This document shows positions 45,157-55,490 of a stretch of 64,000 nt of DNA, piece by piece. The DNA lies in contig JAMZAV010003224.1 in assembly GCA_024449915.1 (NCBI GenBank), forward strand, positions 1-64,000, written 5' to 3'. Numbering within the stretch: position 1 is the stretch's first letter; each line of letters starts with the position of its first letter. This stretch comes from Sweltsa coloradensis (Eukaryota; Arthropoda; Insecta; Plecoptera; Chloroperlidae). The notes below the pieces were generated by a model. That model was not told the DNA's origin, searched no databases, and saw only the letters and a list, made by a program, of their open reading frames with translations. Position numbers and translations under genes: made by a program.

Positions 45157-46241
45157 TAAGTCATGCTATTTCCAGTTTGAAGACCATTTCTACAGTCAAC
45201 TAGACGGTTTGGCCATGGGAAGCTGCCTTTCACCCTTATTAGCGGATATTTTCATGGATCATCTTGAAACCGAAGTGTTATCAGTCTGTCTTATCAAAAT
45301 CGATCTTTGGAGGAGATATGTGGACGATATTTTGTGTATTCTTCAAGGGACTCAGGAACAATTTCAATCTTTATATCAAGAGTTGAATGGATTCCATAAG
45401 AACATTAAATTCACAATTGAGGAAGAAAAGGACGGTAGCCTTCCCTTTCCTCGACCTACTCATCTCTATGGTAGAAACAGGGGTGTCTACTTGTGTATAC
45501 AGGAAGCCAACACACACTGATCAATATGTGAGGGCAGATTCTAATCATCCGGTCCACATAATGAAAGGTGTGATGAGATGTTTAGCAACACGAGCCATTT
45601 CAAATTGTTCATCCAAGACATTATTGAACCAAGAGTTTTCCTACCTCAATGATGCTTTCATGAAAAATGGTTACCCTAGACAAATGTGTCATCAATTGGT
45701 AATATCTGCACCTACCATGAATATGAAAGACAAAAGTCAAGATCTTGTCCCATCTCCTATTCTAAAAACTGTGGTCCTTGATTACTATCCTAATTTATCA
45801 GAACAAGTCAGACGTCTGTTATCACCGTTTGGGGTCCGAACGGTTTTCCAATCACCTAATACTATCAAAAGCATTTTAACAATAACTAAGCCAAAGAATG
45901 ATGCTCAATCGTCCAAGAATGCGGTCTATTCGATACCATGCCAATGTGGTGACATTTACATTGGTGAGACCAAAAGACCACTGGACGTCAGGATAAAAGA
46001 ACATAAGACTAATGTAGCGCAACATAAAGTTTGTTCCTCAAGACTAGCAGAACATGTTTATGAGAACCATCATTATGTGAATTGGAACGACTCTTCTATC
46101 ATTCTCCATGAAACTAATCTGCATAAACGTCGGTTAAAAGAGGCTGCCTTTATGGCTGTAAAGAACAACGTCATTAGTAATCCTAGTATTGACTTTCCTT
46201 CTATTTGGAAAATGTTTAATCCAAGTCAGAGTCAGTCATAA
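45137..46241 (+). pseudogene. Penelope-like RT/GIY-YIG protein, broken copy B
   Basis: The first frame (to 45520) has LAMGSCLSPLLADIFMDHLE and the catalytic RRYVDDIL. A single-base shift near 45447 moves the protein to the frame 45387-46241. This continues FLDLLISMVETG, TRAISNCSS, and the GIY-YIG endonuclease: AVYSIPCQCGDIYIGETKR, RIKEHKTNVAQH and a Cys/His-rich CSSRLAEHVYENHH. Apart from that shift and the missing N-terminal third, copy B is better preserved than copy A. Confidence 0.88.
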
Positions 46242-46390
46242 CTTATAAAGGGTATTGTGTATTTATATTAATTTTCATTTGGCCTTTATGGCTGTGAAGA
46301 ACAACGTTGTAAGTACTTAATTGTCCTTCTATTTGAACAATGTTTGTTCCACAAAGCCAGAGGTAGTCATCGCTTATAAAGGTGTTGTGT
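46141..46390 (+). repeat. Tandem duplication of the Penelope coding end
   Basis: GCCTTTATGGCTGTAAAGAA at 46146 and GCCTTTATGGCTGTGAAGAA at 46281 each lead to CCTTCTATTTG and then an AGTCAT..CTTATAAAGG block. The second copy is more diverged. The stop of the protein lies between them. Confidence 0.75.
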
Positions 46391-46664
46391 TTTCAATTTA
46401 TCATAATTGTCAGTTGGCAACATAACTGATTTAATTTTTATAAGATGGTAGGCATGTGTTTATCTGGTGAAATTCAAGGGTGAAATTGAGATGGCAGTAT
46501 GTATTTGTTGTAAAAAATGTTGGATTTTGTTTTTTCTTACTGTTATTTGATAAATGTCATTAAACCCGTTGAAGATGACAGAATAGTCGTCGAAATATTG
46601 TTAAAAAAAGTTGTTTCTTTATTTACAAGTGCAGTGTACAGTCTAACTATTTCATTACATTATC

Positions 46665-46933
46665 ATACAATACCATCTCGGCGAAACTCTTCTTGTTCGG
46701 TTCTTCAGCTCATAGACATCTTGAACGCCACATTGAAGGCACTTGCTGCTATTATAACTGATTATACACTTATTACATTCCCATGGTCCAAGTATTGAAT
46801 CGAATGCCTCATTGGTCATATTTATACATACCCGATGGAAAATATCTTCACATACCGAGCACTCTAGGCGTTTAGTTGTTTTGTTCTTTTTCAAATTACA
46901 TACGGTACAACGTTTAACCACTGGTTTAGCCAT
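46665..46933 (-). pseudogene. PHD-finger ORF fragment
   Basis: From an ATG at 46933 the frame gives MAKPVVKRCTVC and a Cys4-His-Cys3 pattern: C25, C28, C41, C44, H49, C52, C69 and C72 (counting from the upstream in-frame ATG at 46981), ending WECNKC. This is a PHD-type zinc finger. Such fingers occur in host chromatin proteins and at the start of ORF1 in several LINE clades. The short, intronless form and repeat setting favour the latter. The frame runs into the outer end of Penelope copy B, so the C-terminus was probably lost to that insertion. Confidence 0.6.
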
Positions 46934-46989
46934 TATGAATGAAAGAAATTGTAATGTTATAATCGAAAGAATATAAATCAAATTCCCTA

Positions 46990-47455
46990 GGCCTAATTAT
47001 GATGTCAGAAAAGTAAACAATAATATTTTGAAGTTTGTTTATAACAAACGAAAGTTCGAATTGATTTTTTGACAGAAAATCAATATCAAATCCTTTTTTT
47101 AAATATTTACTTCATAAAAAAACTTTATGATACAAATTTAGGCTTCACAATGATACTTCAAAATAAGGGAAGGATTTTAACGTCAACAAACTCAAAAGTT
47201 ACTAGATAAATATGATTTTTAATGAGTATTCAAGCCTCGAGCTTGTCGTCAAGGTATACAATGATGAAATGCATCTCAAATCTAAAAAATGTTTAAATTC
47301 CTATAAAGATATTCAATTCAATCAAATGTATTTGCTCACCGCACACACTGAAATCTAAATAACCTTATAGCAGCAAATCACTGTCTGAAAACCTCTGAAT
47401 GCTAACAAATTCAGATTAAAACACAGGAGTGATTTTTAGGGTGACAGGTTAGTAA
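46990..47455. other. Unassigned AT-rich stretch
   Basis: No coding signal or repeat recognised. Confidence 0.4.
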
Positions 47456-47456
47456 G

Positions 47457-47562
47457 AATACCACAGCCACCCTCAAAAAATACCACAGCCACCCTGAAGA
47501 ATACCACAGCCACCCTGATAAGAATACCACAGCCACCATGAAGTATACCACAGCCACCATGA
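47457..47562 (+). repeat. Minisatellite, core ATACCACAGCCACC
   Basis: Five units of 18-26 bp, each ATACCACAGCCACC followed by CTGA, ATGA or CTCA and a variable A/G spacer. Confidence 0.85.
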
Positions 47563-47823
<261 letters not shown>

Positions 47824-47999
47824 ATACAAATCGGATTCATAAAGAGATAACTAGAGTGAAATGTCGTAAAAGATAAGCTCCAGTACAATATCAAATTGCA
47901 GATGGGACCAACATGAATGGCATACCGCTTTCAAGGTTTATATCACATGAGAAAACAAAATCAGACCTGACCTGACAAAACTTGCTAAAGAAATCCAAG

Positions 48000-48660
48000 A
48001 CTTCAAGAAAAACTCACCCGAAGTAGTACTTATTACATTAGCATCGGTTCATACTAGAAGTAACAGAAACCAACATATAGAAGACAACAATCACGAAGAA
48101 GCAGACACAGTCATGATTTGCCTGGCAGCAGTAGCATCACAACAGTTAACTGACGCACAACTGGTATTCTTCACTCCTTATACAGATATTTTGGTTCTGG
48201 CTCTCACAAACTATGACAAGCTGTGCAAAAGAACGCCACTCTCGATGGTTTCCGGTATGGTGGACATAGAAACAATCTGGGGAGCTTTAGGCACGGAAAA
48301 AGCGCAAGCTTTATACCTATATTCCACGCGTTCAATGAAGCGGACAACGTGGGGAAGTTCTCAGGAATAGGTAACACCAAATGGTTTCAACTGTACTTAA
48401 ACGCTGATGAAACCGACCATGGTAGATGATCCTAAGCAGGAGGTGAAAGACGAACTGGGAAACTTTATTTGCTCAATGTACTGTCCGAAGGGTCTCTACA
48501 ATCATCAGAAGCATACCTGAACTAAGATGGCATCTGTTCTGCAAACAACTCGCAGAATGAGAAAGCAACAAGTCACCACCTACACTTTTTGCACTCGAAG
48601 AACACATCAAGCGCGTGCAGACACAAAGCCAGGTATGATGCCAAGCCACAGTCATGCAGC
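48000..48660 (+). pseudogene. Decayed gene of a widespread invertebrate family (HEEADT / FHAF motifs)
   Basis: Reading with frame changes gives NHEEADTVMICLAAVAS, then FFTPYTDILVLALTNYDKL, SMVSGMVDIETIWGALG and, after a break near 48318, PIFHAFNEADNVGKFSGIG with NTKWFQLYL. Further on comes IPELRWHLFCKQLAE with stops, then PPTLFALEEHIKRVQTQSQ. This motif order matches a repetitive protein family common in invertebrate genomes. I know it by its HEEADT, SPDTDVLVL, FHAFTGCD and LRW-PPT-H landmarks but cannot name it with certainty; a PIN/FEN-type nuclease fold has been suggested. The expected Cys/Asp of GCD is replaced here (NEAD). Clearly a pseudogene. Confidence 0.6.
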
Positions 48661-48739
48661 AACAGCTTCTTGACCTCTTAAAATTAAGATACTGTAAGGA
48701 TACAGCATTCTGCCAGTTACTTCAAAGGTTCTTCAGCAC

Positions 48740-49280
48740 CACAGGCTATCATCGAGTTGGTCAAATGCCATTGTAAAACCAAGTGCTCCACGCAAGATGT
48801 TCATGTAGAGAAAGAATAACTCACCATGCACAGAACTTTGATTGTGGGACACCGTATGCGAAAATGACGAGGACGGCAGCATTGTAATTGCTGACAGTAC
48901 AGTGATAAAGATGAGGTCTAGTGTAAATAAGATAAATAAGATAATGTTTTCTCAATGCAAATATTTTCATAATTTCACATTGGCCTATACTTAAATTATA
49001 ATTAATAGCTTTTAACTTCTGAAAGGTATGACTGTAAAAATATTGCGATCAGTACCTTACATTGCATTCTCCTTACTTTTGTGCTACAAATAAATTCAGC
49101 TACCACTAAACTACTCAAAATTAACTACTACTCCTACTAGTATTTTATATTAATCCAATCATTTGTAAATTCCAGTAGTCTGACAAAGTGAAATCATCAC
49201 TTTAAATGAACTGCAAAATATGTAAACTTCAAAATTCCTTTTCTTGATGTTGAAACATATGCTTGTTCTTTAAAATTTCG
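48740..49280. other. Unassigned AT-rich stretch
   Basis: Decayed continuation of the preceding gene may reach about 48900. Nothing else recognised. Confidence 0.4.
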
Positions 49281-49289
49281 ATGATAAAG

Positions 49290-50084
49290 GGCGGCCATTT
49301 TTAAATTCAAAGTGCCAGCTTTAGAGTAATCTATGTAGATGCAGGCGTAGATTAATATATTCCAGATTTTAAAACATACTAAGAGCGAATCACGTTATTT
49401 TTACGTATCGGACGCCATTTTAAAATCCAAAATGGCGGCCTTAGAAACACAATTGGCTTGCCATGCCAATTCAAGTATAAATTTCATCTCCCTGATGTTT
49501 TAATATAGGAGAAGAATTTTACATTTCCCTTCTATGTCACTTGGAAGCCGAGATATCATGAAATTCTCGTTTGATGGTGGTCATTTTAAAATCCAAAATG
49601 GCGGCGATATGGGCATGTAAGCAAATTTTAGCAGGGATTTATGGTTATTTATGATATTAACTCAAATGAAGAGCCTCTTTCACCAACGTGCTTAGACAAT
49701 TACATTTCGAGATATCAAGCAAGTTTTATTTCTGGTCGGCCATTTTCAAAGTCCAAAAAAACGACCATAGAGGCATCTATGAAAATGTAAACATATAATA
49801 ATATATTCCTGGTGTAAATACATAATAGGAATAACTTACATGAACTCTCTATGTCAATTTTAAGCTTAATTATAGTGAAATTTGTATTTTAGGGTCAACT
49901 ATTGTTTAAATTCAAAATGGCAGCCGTGCTGCATTTTTACAAATTTTAACTTTTATTTTAATATTTTTGGAATAAAACATAGTAAGAGCATTTTATATGA
50001 ACTTCCTATGTCACTTAGAAGCCGAGATTTAGTTAAATTAATATTTTTGGGCGGCCATTTTGATTATCCAAAATGGCGGCCATA
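49290..50084 (+). repeat. Diverged tandem array with palindromic CCATTTT/AAAATGG cores
   Basis: Six cores at about 49290, 49411, 49577, 49737, 49893 and 50050, spaced mostly 156-166 bp. The best (50050-50084) reads GGCGGCCATTTTG, a short AT centre, then CCAAAATGGCGGCC. Text between cores also recurs (GTCACTTGGAAGCCGAGAT / GTCACTTAGAAGCCGAGAT). This is an old satellite or a multimer of a small palindromic element. Confidence 0.8.
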
Positions 50085-50229
50085 CGAACATCTAAGCAAA
50101 TGTAAACATGGATTTTTGAATTCCTGGCGTTTCAAGCTTTCCAAAAATATGGCACTTTGCTAATCTCCAAAAAAATCCCACGAAAATACACAGTGAACCT
50201 GACTATTTACCCAGTTGTACCTTAAATGG

Positions 50230-50600
50230 TTCATCTGCTCCTGGGCCAGCATGGTTCTGCTAGTTGTAAGAGGCTAGGATAGACTCCATCTAAGTCTATC
50301 TAGCAAACATCGGCCAGCAATTAGGAGGAGATTATAAATGATCAAAACTAGAAGCGAGCTCCGGTGGTCGTCTTCGGGGACGTCTCCCCCTTCCCTCGAC
50401 TACCACAATGAGGACAACGACCATGACAGCACGACCGATGACAAAGACGATGACGACCGCGACGTGAGAACCCCCTTCCCCCCTTTCCACCCCTACCCGT
50501 GGGGGTTCTGACCAGCATGGGCTCCTCCTCCCCATATTCCCAAGGCTAGAGTGTCGCATAATTACCTAACTGTTGACGCGCCCTTAATCTAAAAAAAATA
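50230..50600 (+). repeat. Repeat module X, near full-length copy
   Basis: CTGGGCCAGCATGGTTCTGC head, AGCAAACATCGGCCAGC, GCGAGCTCCGGTGGTCG, GACGATGACGACCGCGACG, a damaged GGGGTTCTGACCAGC hairpin and tail AATTACCTAACTGTTGACGC. Confidence 0.7.
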
Positions 50601-50689
50601 CTCAATACATTTATTTTTTAATTCTGATTAATAATTTCACTTTTGATATAGCTGTCATTTCTTTAATTTTCTTTACTATTTTTAGAAAA

Positions 50690-50795
50690 CAATAAAACAA
50701 TCTAAACACAACAAATTAACTATTTATTAAATCACAATATCACAAGGCGTCGCAATATGACCTAACCGGTTGGAGCTCACGTCGTCGTCGGTGAT
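50690..50795 (+). repeat. Block Y
   Basis: CACAAGGCGTCGCAATATGA, CCTAACCGGTTGGAGC and CACGTCGTCGTCGG. Confidence 0.7.
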
Positions 50796-51004
50796 TAGTT
50801 TGTGCCTGTCTAATTCTCACATATTTTGTCCTTTAGAACTAGTTAATAAACGCCACCCAAGTTTCTTGTTCTGATCCGGCAGTTAGATCAAATATATCTA
50901 GAACGTCTTCGAGAAGAACAGAAGTTTATGTTAACATTTATTGATAAATAAACAATATAAAATAAATTCGTATAAACTCAGTCACATAGGCCTAACTGAT
51001 TTTA

Positions 51005-51205
51005 AGTAGGGAGCATGGATTTTAAATCCTACCGAGCCAACCCTGTAGGCACCGAGACCATCGACGAGCAACCAATGTCCAACACGAGACCGGCATATCT
51101 AAGTAGGAAACACCAATCAATCAAGCTGGACACGATTCCACCCGCGGACAACGCATGCGGCTTTTCGTGTTTGGCTGTCAGGAGTATTGTATTGAACTTG
51201 GAGAG
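51005..51205 (-). mobile_element. Partial SINE family S, minus strand
   Basis: AATCCTACCGAGCCAACCCTGTAGGC then ACCGAGACCATCGACGAGC is the reverse complement of the GCCTGCAGGGTTGGCTTGG region of family S. Both the tRNA head and the tail are absent or too diverged to see. Confidence 0.5.
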
Positions 51206-51296
51206 CTGACGCAACAATATTTCTAAAGGTGGACTGTGAAAAGTGAAATATGCAACCTTAAGTTATAGCGCCCACATATTTATCTCCTGCATTCAT

Positions 51297-51625
51297 CCCC
51301 CGTCTGGGCCCGGAGATGAATATGGCCTAAATCATCGCTCTGCTAATCGTAGCGGCGAAGAAAGAGATAAAGTCCATATCAAAACAATCAGCTAGCACTT
51401 AGGGGAGTACCCCGTTTGACTAAAGGTGGGATCTGGCAGTTGTCGTCGGGGACACCTCCCCTTTTATTAACGACCACCCCGATGACGACGACCATGACAA
51501 CACGAACAACGACGAAGAGAATAACGTTGACGACCGCGTCGTGAGACTCGTTCTTGCTCCCCCTACCCGTGGCTGGTTCTTACCAGTATGGGACTTTCTA
51601 CCCATATCCCCAACGTTTTGTCCCC
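51297..51625 (+). repeat. Repeat module X, copy without the terminal core
   Basis: CCGTCTGGGCCCGGAGATGA head, CATCGCTCTGCTAATCGTAG, TGGCAGTTGTCGTCGGGGAC, CCCCGATGACGACGACC and GTGGCTGGTTCTTACCAG. The terminal ATGACCTAACGG core is missing. Confidence 0.7.
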
Positions 51626-51859
51626 CTTCATCAAAAAACTTATTGTTCAGTTTTCAAGCGATACAAGTCATGTATTCCAGTCATCATTTGGTGCAATACA
51701 TCGAATTCTATTTATAAAATACTAAACTATCGGGGGCTTGGGGCTATTATCGTAAAAACATTCTGGTAATATGAACACATCATAGACATTTCATTTTTTT
51801 CCATTTCAATGAATAATAATTTTTGTTTTGCCTTAACTAGCATAACCAAACATTTATTT

Positions 51860-51990
51860 TCTTATACACTTAGAATACAATATAATCATCAAACACACCA
51901 TTAACTCATTTAATTATCTTACAATCTCCCAGGCGGCGCAATATGACCTAACCGGTTGAAGCGCCCTAGGTTCTCACATCGTCGTTACGT
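51860..51990 (+). repeat. Block Y, best-preserved copy
   Basis: CTTAGAATACAATATAATCA, ACACACCATTAACTCATTT, CAGGCGGCGCAATATGACCT and AACCGGTTGAAGCGCCCTAG then TTCTCACATCGTCG. Only about 20 bp separate it from the next X copy, showing the Y-X order clearly. Confidence 0.8.
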
Positions 51991-52011
51991 ATAAGCTCAT
52001 CCCCATTCTAT

Positions 52012-52395
52012 CCCCGTCTGGGCCCGGGGTAGAATAGGCTCAGAGCATGGCTCTGCTAATCGTAAAAGGCGATTCAAGAGAAGAAGTCAACCTCGCAAAC
52101 ATCAGCTAGTAAGAGCGGAGTAAATGGACTCCCCGAAACTAAGGGCGAGCTCTGGCAATCTTCGTCGGGGACCTTGCCCCTTCCCTTGACCCAACCCCGG
52201 CGATGATGACAATGATACAACGAACGATGACAAAGACGATGACGACCGCGACGTAAGAAACCCCCCTTCCTCCCCTTACCCGTGGCATGGTTTTGACCAG
52301 CATGGGCCCCTCTCCTCCCCCCCCCCCCTTAGGCTAGAGTGGTACATTATGACCTAACGGTTGACGCGTCCTTAATCCACATAAACAATCTTTAA
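52012..52395 (+). repeat. Repeat module X, full-length reference copy
   Basis: CCCCGTCTGGGCCCGGGGTA, AGAGCATGGCTCTGCTAATC, ACCTCGCAAACATCAGCTAG, GCGAGCTCTGGCAATCTTCG, GACGATGACGACCGCGACGT, a TGGCATGGTTTTGACCAGC hairpin, GGCTAGAGTGGTACATTATG and ACCTAACGGTTGACGCG, then AATCCACATAAAC. Useful as the reference for the family. Confidence 0.85.
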
Positions 52396-53221
52396 TTTTA
52401 TTAGCTGTCGTTCCTTCTCCTCCTTGGCGGCTCTGACATCTTTGCCTACCAACCAAACTTCACCTACTCCTGATAAGGGGGGGGGAGAAAAGCTTAACGA
52501 CGCCTAAAACTACACAACAATAATAAGAGCGACAAAGTGGATATTACAACACTGAGTTGGATCACTACTCAATGAAGCTGGTCCCATCACAATCATCCCA
52601 GCTCGGAGGACCAGGTTTGCTATGTAGCGGGAGGCTCGTCACTACACGGTTGAACAAGGGGGGTAAAGTCTGCTTGTGAACCAGCCTGACTATGAGGGAG
52701 GGTGTGATCTAAACTTTACTTGAGTTAATTGATATCCTCGGTGGAGAACACAACACAGTACCTACTTGAAGGAGATTGCAGGTAGGAGCGAGTAAGCAGG
52801 GTGAGGGCGAGAAGAAAACTTTGCTTACTTACTCGTATAGTGCTGAGGTTGTGCGTCTCTTGCGGTCTGACGCAATATCCCCCACATAAACAAAAAATTG
52901 TAAAAATTAAACGGCAGCCAAGCTCTCCTTCAAAAGTCTTCGGCTGTGAAGCTGTGAGATATAGAAGTTGAGCCAAGCATTTCATAATGGTCTCTGTAGT
53001 TTTGCATTGAAAAGAAGAAATCATTTCGCCTGTTGACGAGCGCCAAGCCAAACATTTTCGTGTTAAAAAAGTAAAATTTTAAACATGCCTTTGAATCAAA
53101 TAAACAAATAATACTCTTTAAGTGAGAATACCATTTCTGCACTGGAGTGCACAGTCTCACGACTGGACTGTGGCGGTGTCTAGCCAGCATAGTTATCAAA
53201 TAAGAAATAACAAAATACTTA

Positions 53222-53525
53222 CGTTGAAGAGTCTACCCACTCAGTCACAGAATTAATTTTTATTGAGGGATATTGAATCTTAATCCGACCAAGCCAACCC
53301 TGTAGGGCGCGACACCATCGACGAGCGACCAATGCTTAACCCGCGGACAGCGCCAGGATCAACAAGGCTGATTCGTAACAACCTTAGAGTTTATTATGTG
53401 CTTCGTTGCTCGTTCGGCTCCAAAGTCACTGTTTAAAAATTCCTAACCCAAGAAGATGAAATTAAGTCCTTGTCAGAAGTTAAAAAAATAATCCTTTAGC
53501 GGGCATCGAACCCTAGACCATCTTC
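53222..53525 (-). mobile_element. SINE family S, internally deleted, minus strand
   Basis: AGTCTACCCACTCAGTCACA (tail side), CCAAGCCAACCCTGTAGGGC, CATCGACGAGCGACCAA, then TTTATTATGTGCTTCGTTGC, GGCTCCAAAGTCAC, AAGTCCTTGTCAGAAGTTAA and a B-box complement GGGCATCGAACCC. The interval between the two body parts is shorter than in 24788-25217. Confidence 0.75.
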
Positions 53526-53703
53526 TCACAGTTCGTCTCCATCTGGGCAGGTGGCTGAACACAACCAGGGGTATTCTTATGCTGATAGTGTAAGACGAGA
53601 ACAGAGGCAAAGTCCATCTCTCTGACTCTGGCAGTCGTCGTCGGGTCCCCCCCCCCTTCCCTTACCAACCGCCTAGACGTTCGGCGACGGTGACAACACA
53701 TAT
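53526..53703 (+). repeat. Segment Z (shared with 3786-3985)
   Basis: Same TATTCTTATGCTGATAGTGT and AAGTCCATCTCTCT blocks and the same GTCGTCGGGTCCCCCCCCCC run as the first copy, again directly followed by module X. Confidence 0.7.
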
Positions 53704-53835
53704 GACGACGGGGTAGAATCTGGCCCAGAGCATAGCTCTACTAATCGTAAAAGGCGAGGAAAGAGATTTAGTTCTTCTCGTAAACATCAGCACAGAAAAA
53801 TTTTTGTCCCAAAACTAGAGGTAAGTTCTGGCATT
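53704..53835 (+). repeat. Repeat module X, 5' part
   Basis: GGGGTAGAATCTGGCCCAGA, CTACTAATCGTAAAAGGCG, then CCCAAAACTAGAGGTAAGTTCTGGCATTCG-type sequence, where LINE sequence takes over. Confidence 0.65.
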
Positions 53836-53899
53836 CGAAAACACAAACACAGGCAATGAATAAGTGTCGTAAGACATGAATTGTAGGACTAGTCGCTGC

Positions 53900-54417
53900 G
53901 CTCCCTCGTGTAATAATATATAGAGTTTTGGGACACCAGGACACGTTGGGCATAGAGGGAAATGAACACGCTGATTCGGCTGCTAAGGAAGCTTCCCAGC
54001 GTCGCGACGTTGATTTGAATCTAGTTCCCGTTACAGATGTCAAGAGTGGATTCAAGCAAAGATTGTTGGATTTGCGACAAGCATCTTAGGATGTGTTGCA
54101 AAATAAAAAATTGGGTAGTGTAATGCCCACATTGAATAATAAAATTCGTCCACCTACGTCTCGACTCAAACGCAGAGAAGAGGTGGTATTGTCCAGAATT
54201 CGATTTGGCCATACACGTTAGAGAAAAGGTTATTCCCAGATGTGACACATGTGATGTACCTTTAACCGTACATCATATGATAGCATAATGTACCAATTAT
54301 GATGCCTAGCGCACGCAATTTGATCTCTCCCAATCATATGAAGATATTCTATCATATGATAACGGCGGCAAAATTTCAAAATTTCTCATCCAAAGTAATC
54401 TATTTAAGAAAACTTAA
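53900..54417 (+). pseudogene. RNase H and C-terminal CCHC region of a LINE ORF2
   Basis: One frame gives RVLGHQDTLGIEGNEHADS and AAKEASQRRDVDLN, the C-terminal half of a LINE RNase H domain. It continues to a stop within RQAS. After that NKIRPPTSRLKRREEVV, CHTCDVPLTVHHM and YDNGGKISKFLIQSNLF follow to a stop at 54415-54417. It matches the remnant at 3235-3514 but is more complete at the 5' side. At least three in-frame stops make it a pseudogene. RNase H plus CCHC tail fits the I/Jockey group. Confidence 0.75.
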
Positions 54418-54780
54418 TTCACATCATACACATTTCTTTAATTTCTTTAATTTCATTGTAATAAATATTTATTTTGCTATTACTATCAACATCATAATTT
54501 TATTTTGTTATTTATGCTCTTAGAAAACAATATAATCTTCAAACACACCATTAACTCATCACATGAACTTTCATTCTTTCTTTTTTTTCTTTTCATTCAC
54601 ATACATAACTTATATTTTGATATTTCTTTCATTTTTATCAATTATTTTGTTACACTTAAAAAAAATCAAATCATCAAACATACCAGCATTAACTCATCTT
54701 ATCAACAAAAATTCACAGGCGACGCAATATGACCTAACCGGTTGAAGCGCCCTAGTTTCTTACGTCGACGTTAATATGTA
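54418..54780 (+). mobile_element. LINE 3' UTR ending in block Y
   Basis: AT-rich UTR, then a CACACCATTAACTCATC block, a second AT-rich stretch, and TCACAGGCGACGCAATATGA / CCTAACCGGTTGAAGCGCCC ending in TCTTACGTCGACG. It confirms that Y is the 3' end of the RNase H LINE. Confidence 0.7.
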
Positions 54781-54834
54781 AGACGTTTCTCTAATGAATG
54801 TCACCAAGATTGGTATTATTCTTAAAATTTACGG

Positions 54835-55085
54835 ATATTCCTGGTCCGAGTTTGAGAAACGAGCTCAAGCCTTGATGATTCTGGTGCAGCCCGCGGGTGT
54901 TATCATGTCCAACCTGTTTGGTCGGTGTTTCCGATATAAAATACCGGTCTCGATTTGGTCTGTCTGCCAACTTACAGGTCTCGCCAACAGGTCTCGCCAA
55001 CGGTTGGCTTGGTCTGCTCAAGTAAATTTTGTTGTTCCTCACTTATTCTGGTACTTGTTTAGTGGGTAGACTCTACATACGATAT
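54835..55085 (+). mobile_element. SINE family S-related, 5'-truncated
   Basis: GATTCTGGTGCAGCCCGCGG, CGGTTGGCTTGGTCTGCTC and TTTAGTGGGTAGACTCTACA correspond to the middle and tail of family S, with a variant centre (GTTTGGTCGGTGTTTCC, ACCGGTCTC) shared with 56620-56670. It interrupts the Y-to-X order between 54780 and 55197. An 83-codon minus-strand frame here is an artefact. Confidence 0.6.
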
Positions 55086-55196
55086 TTGATTTTTGTAATT
55101 TAATAATTAATATCAATTAAGTCACCTGCTGAGGGTTGCATCATTCTTTGGTGATGACCTTGATCATAAGAAGCGTGTCTTTGCATCAATGCGGCG

Positions 55197-55490
55197 TTAA
55201 TTGGGGTAGAATTGGCCCAGAGCATGGCTCTGCTAATCGTACAAAGCGATTCAAGAGAAAAAGCCCAGCTCGCAAACATCAGCTAGTGTAGGGGAGTATA
55301 TTTCTCCCCCAAACTAGAGGCGAGCTCTGGCAATCGTCGTCGTGGAGACCTCGCGTTTCCCTTGACGACCACCTCTTACCCGTAGTTGGTTCTGACCAGC
55401 ACGGGCTTCTCCTCCCCATGACCCCTAGACAAGAGTGGAGCATCATAACCTTACGGTTGACGCGCCCTTATCCAAATAAACCTAACCAAG
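55197..55490 (+). repeat. Repeat module X, internally deleted copy
   Basis: GGGGTAGAATTGGCCCAGAG, AGCTCGCAAACATCAGCTAG, CGAGCTCTGGCAATCGTCG, then directly GTAGTTGGTTCTGACCAGC and ACCTTACGGTTGACGCGCCC. The GACGATGAC block is missing. Confidence 0.75.

Larger units (their letters stand above)
45137..46664 (+). mobile_element. Penelope-like element, copy B (right arm)
   Basis: Plus-strand, 5'-truncated at 45137 at the GAGCTCCTCACTATGT match to copy A. It runs through the coding part to an AT-rich terminal region ending at TTCATTACATTAT. It is longer than the left arm because of a partial duplication at 46141-46390. Copies of such elements are known to occur as truncated tandem or inverted pairs. 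Confidence 0.85.
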
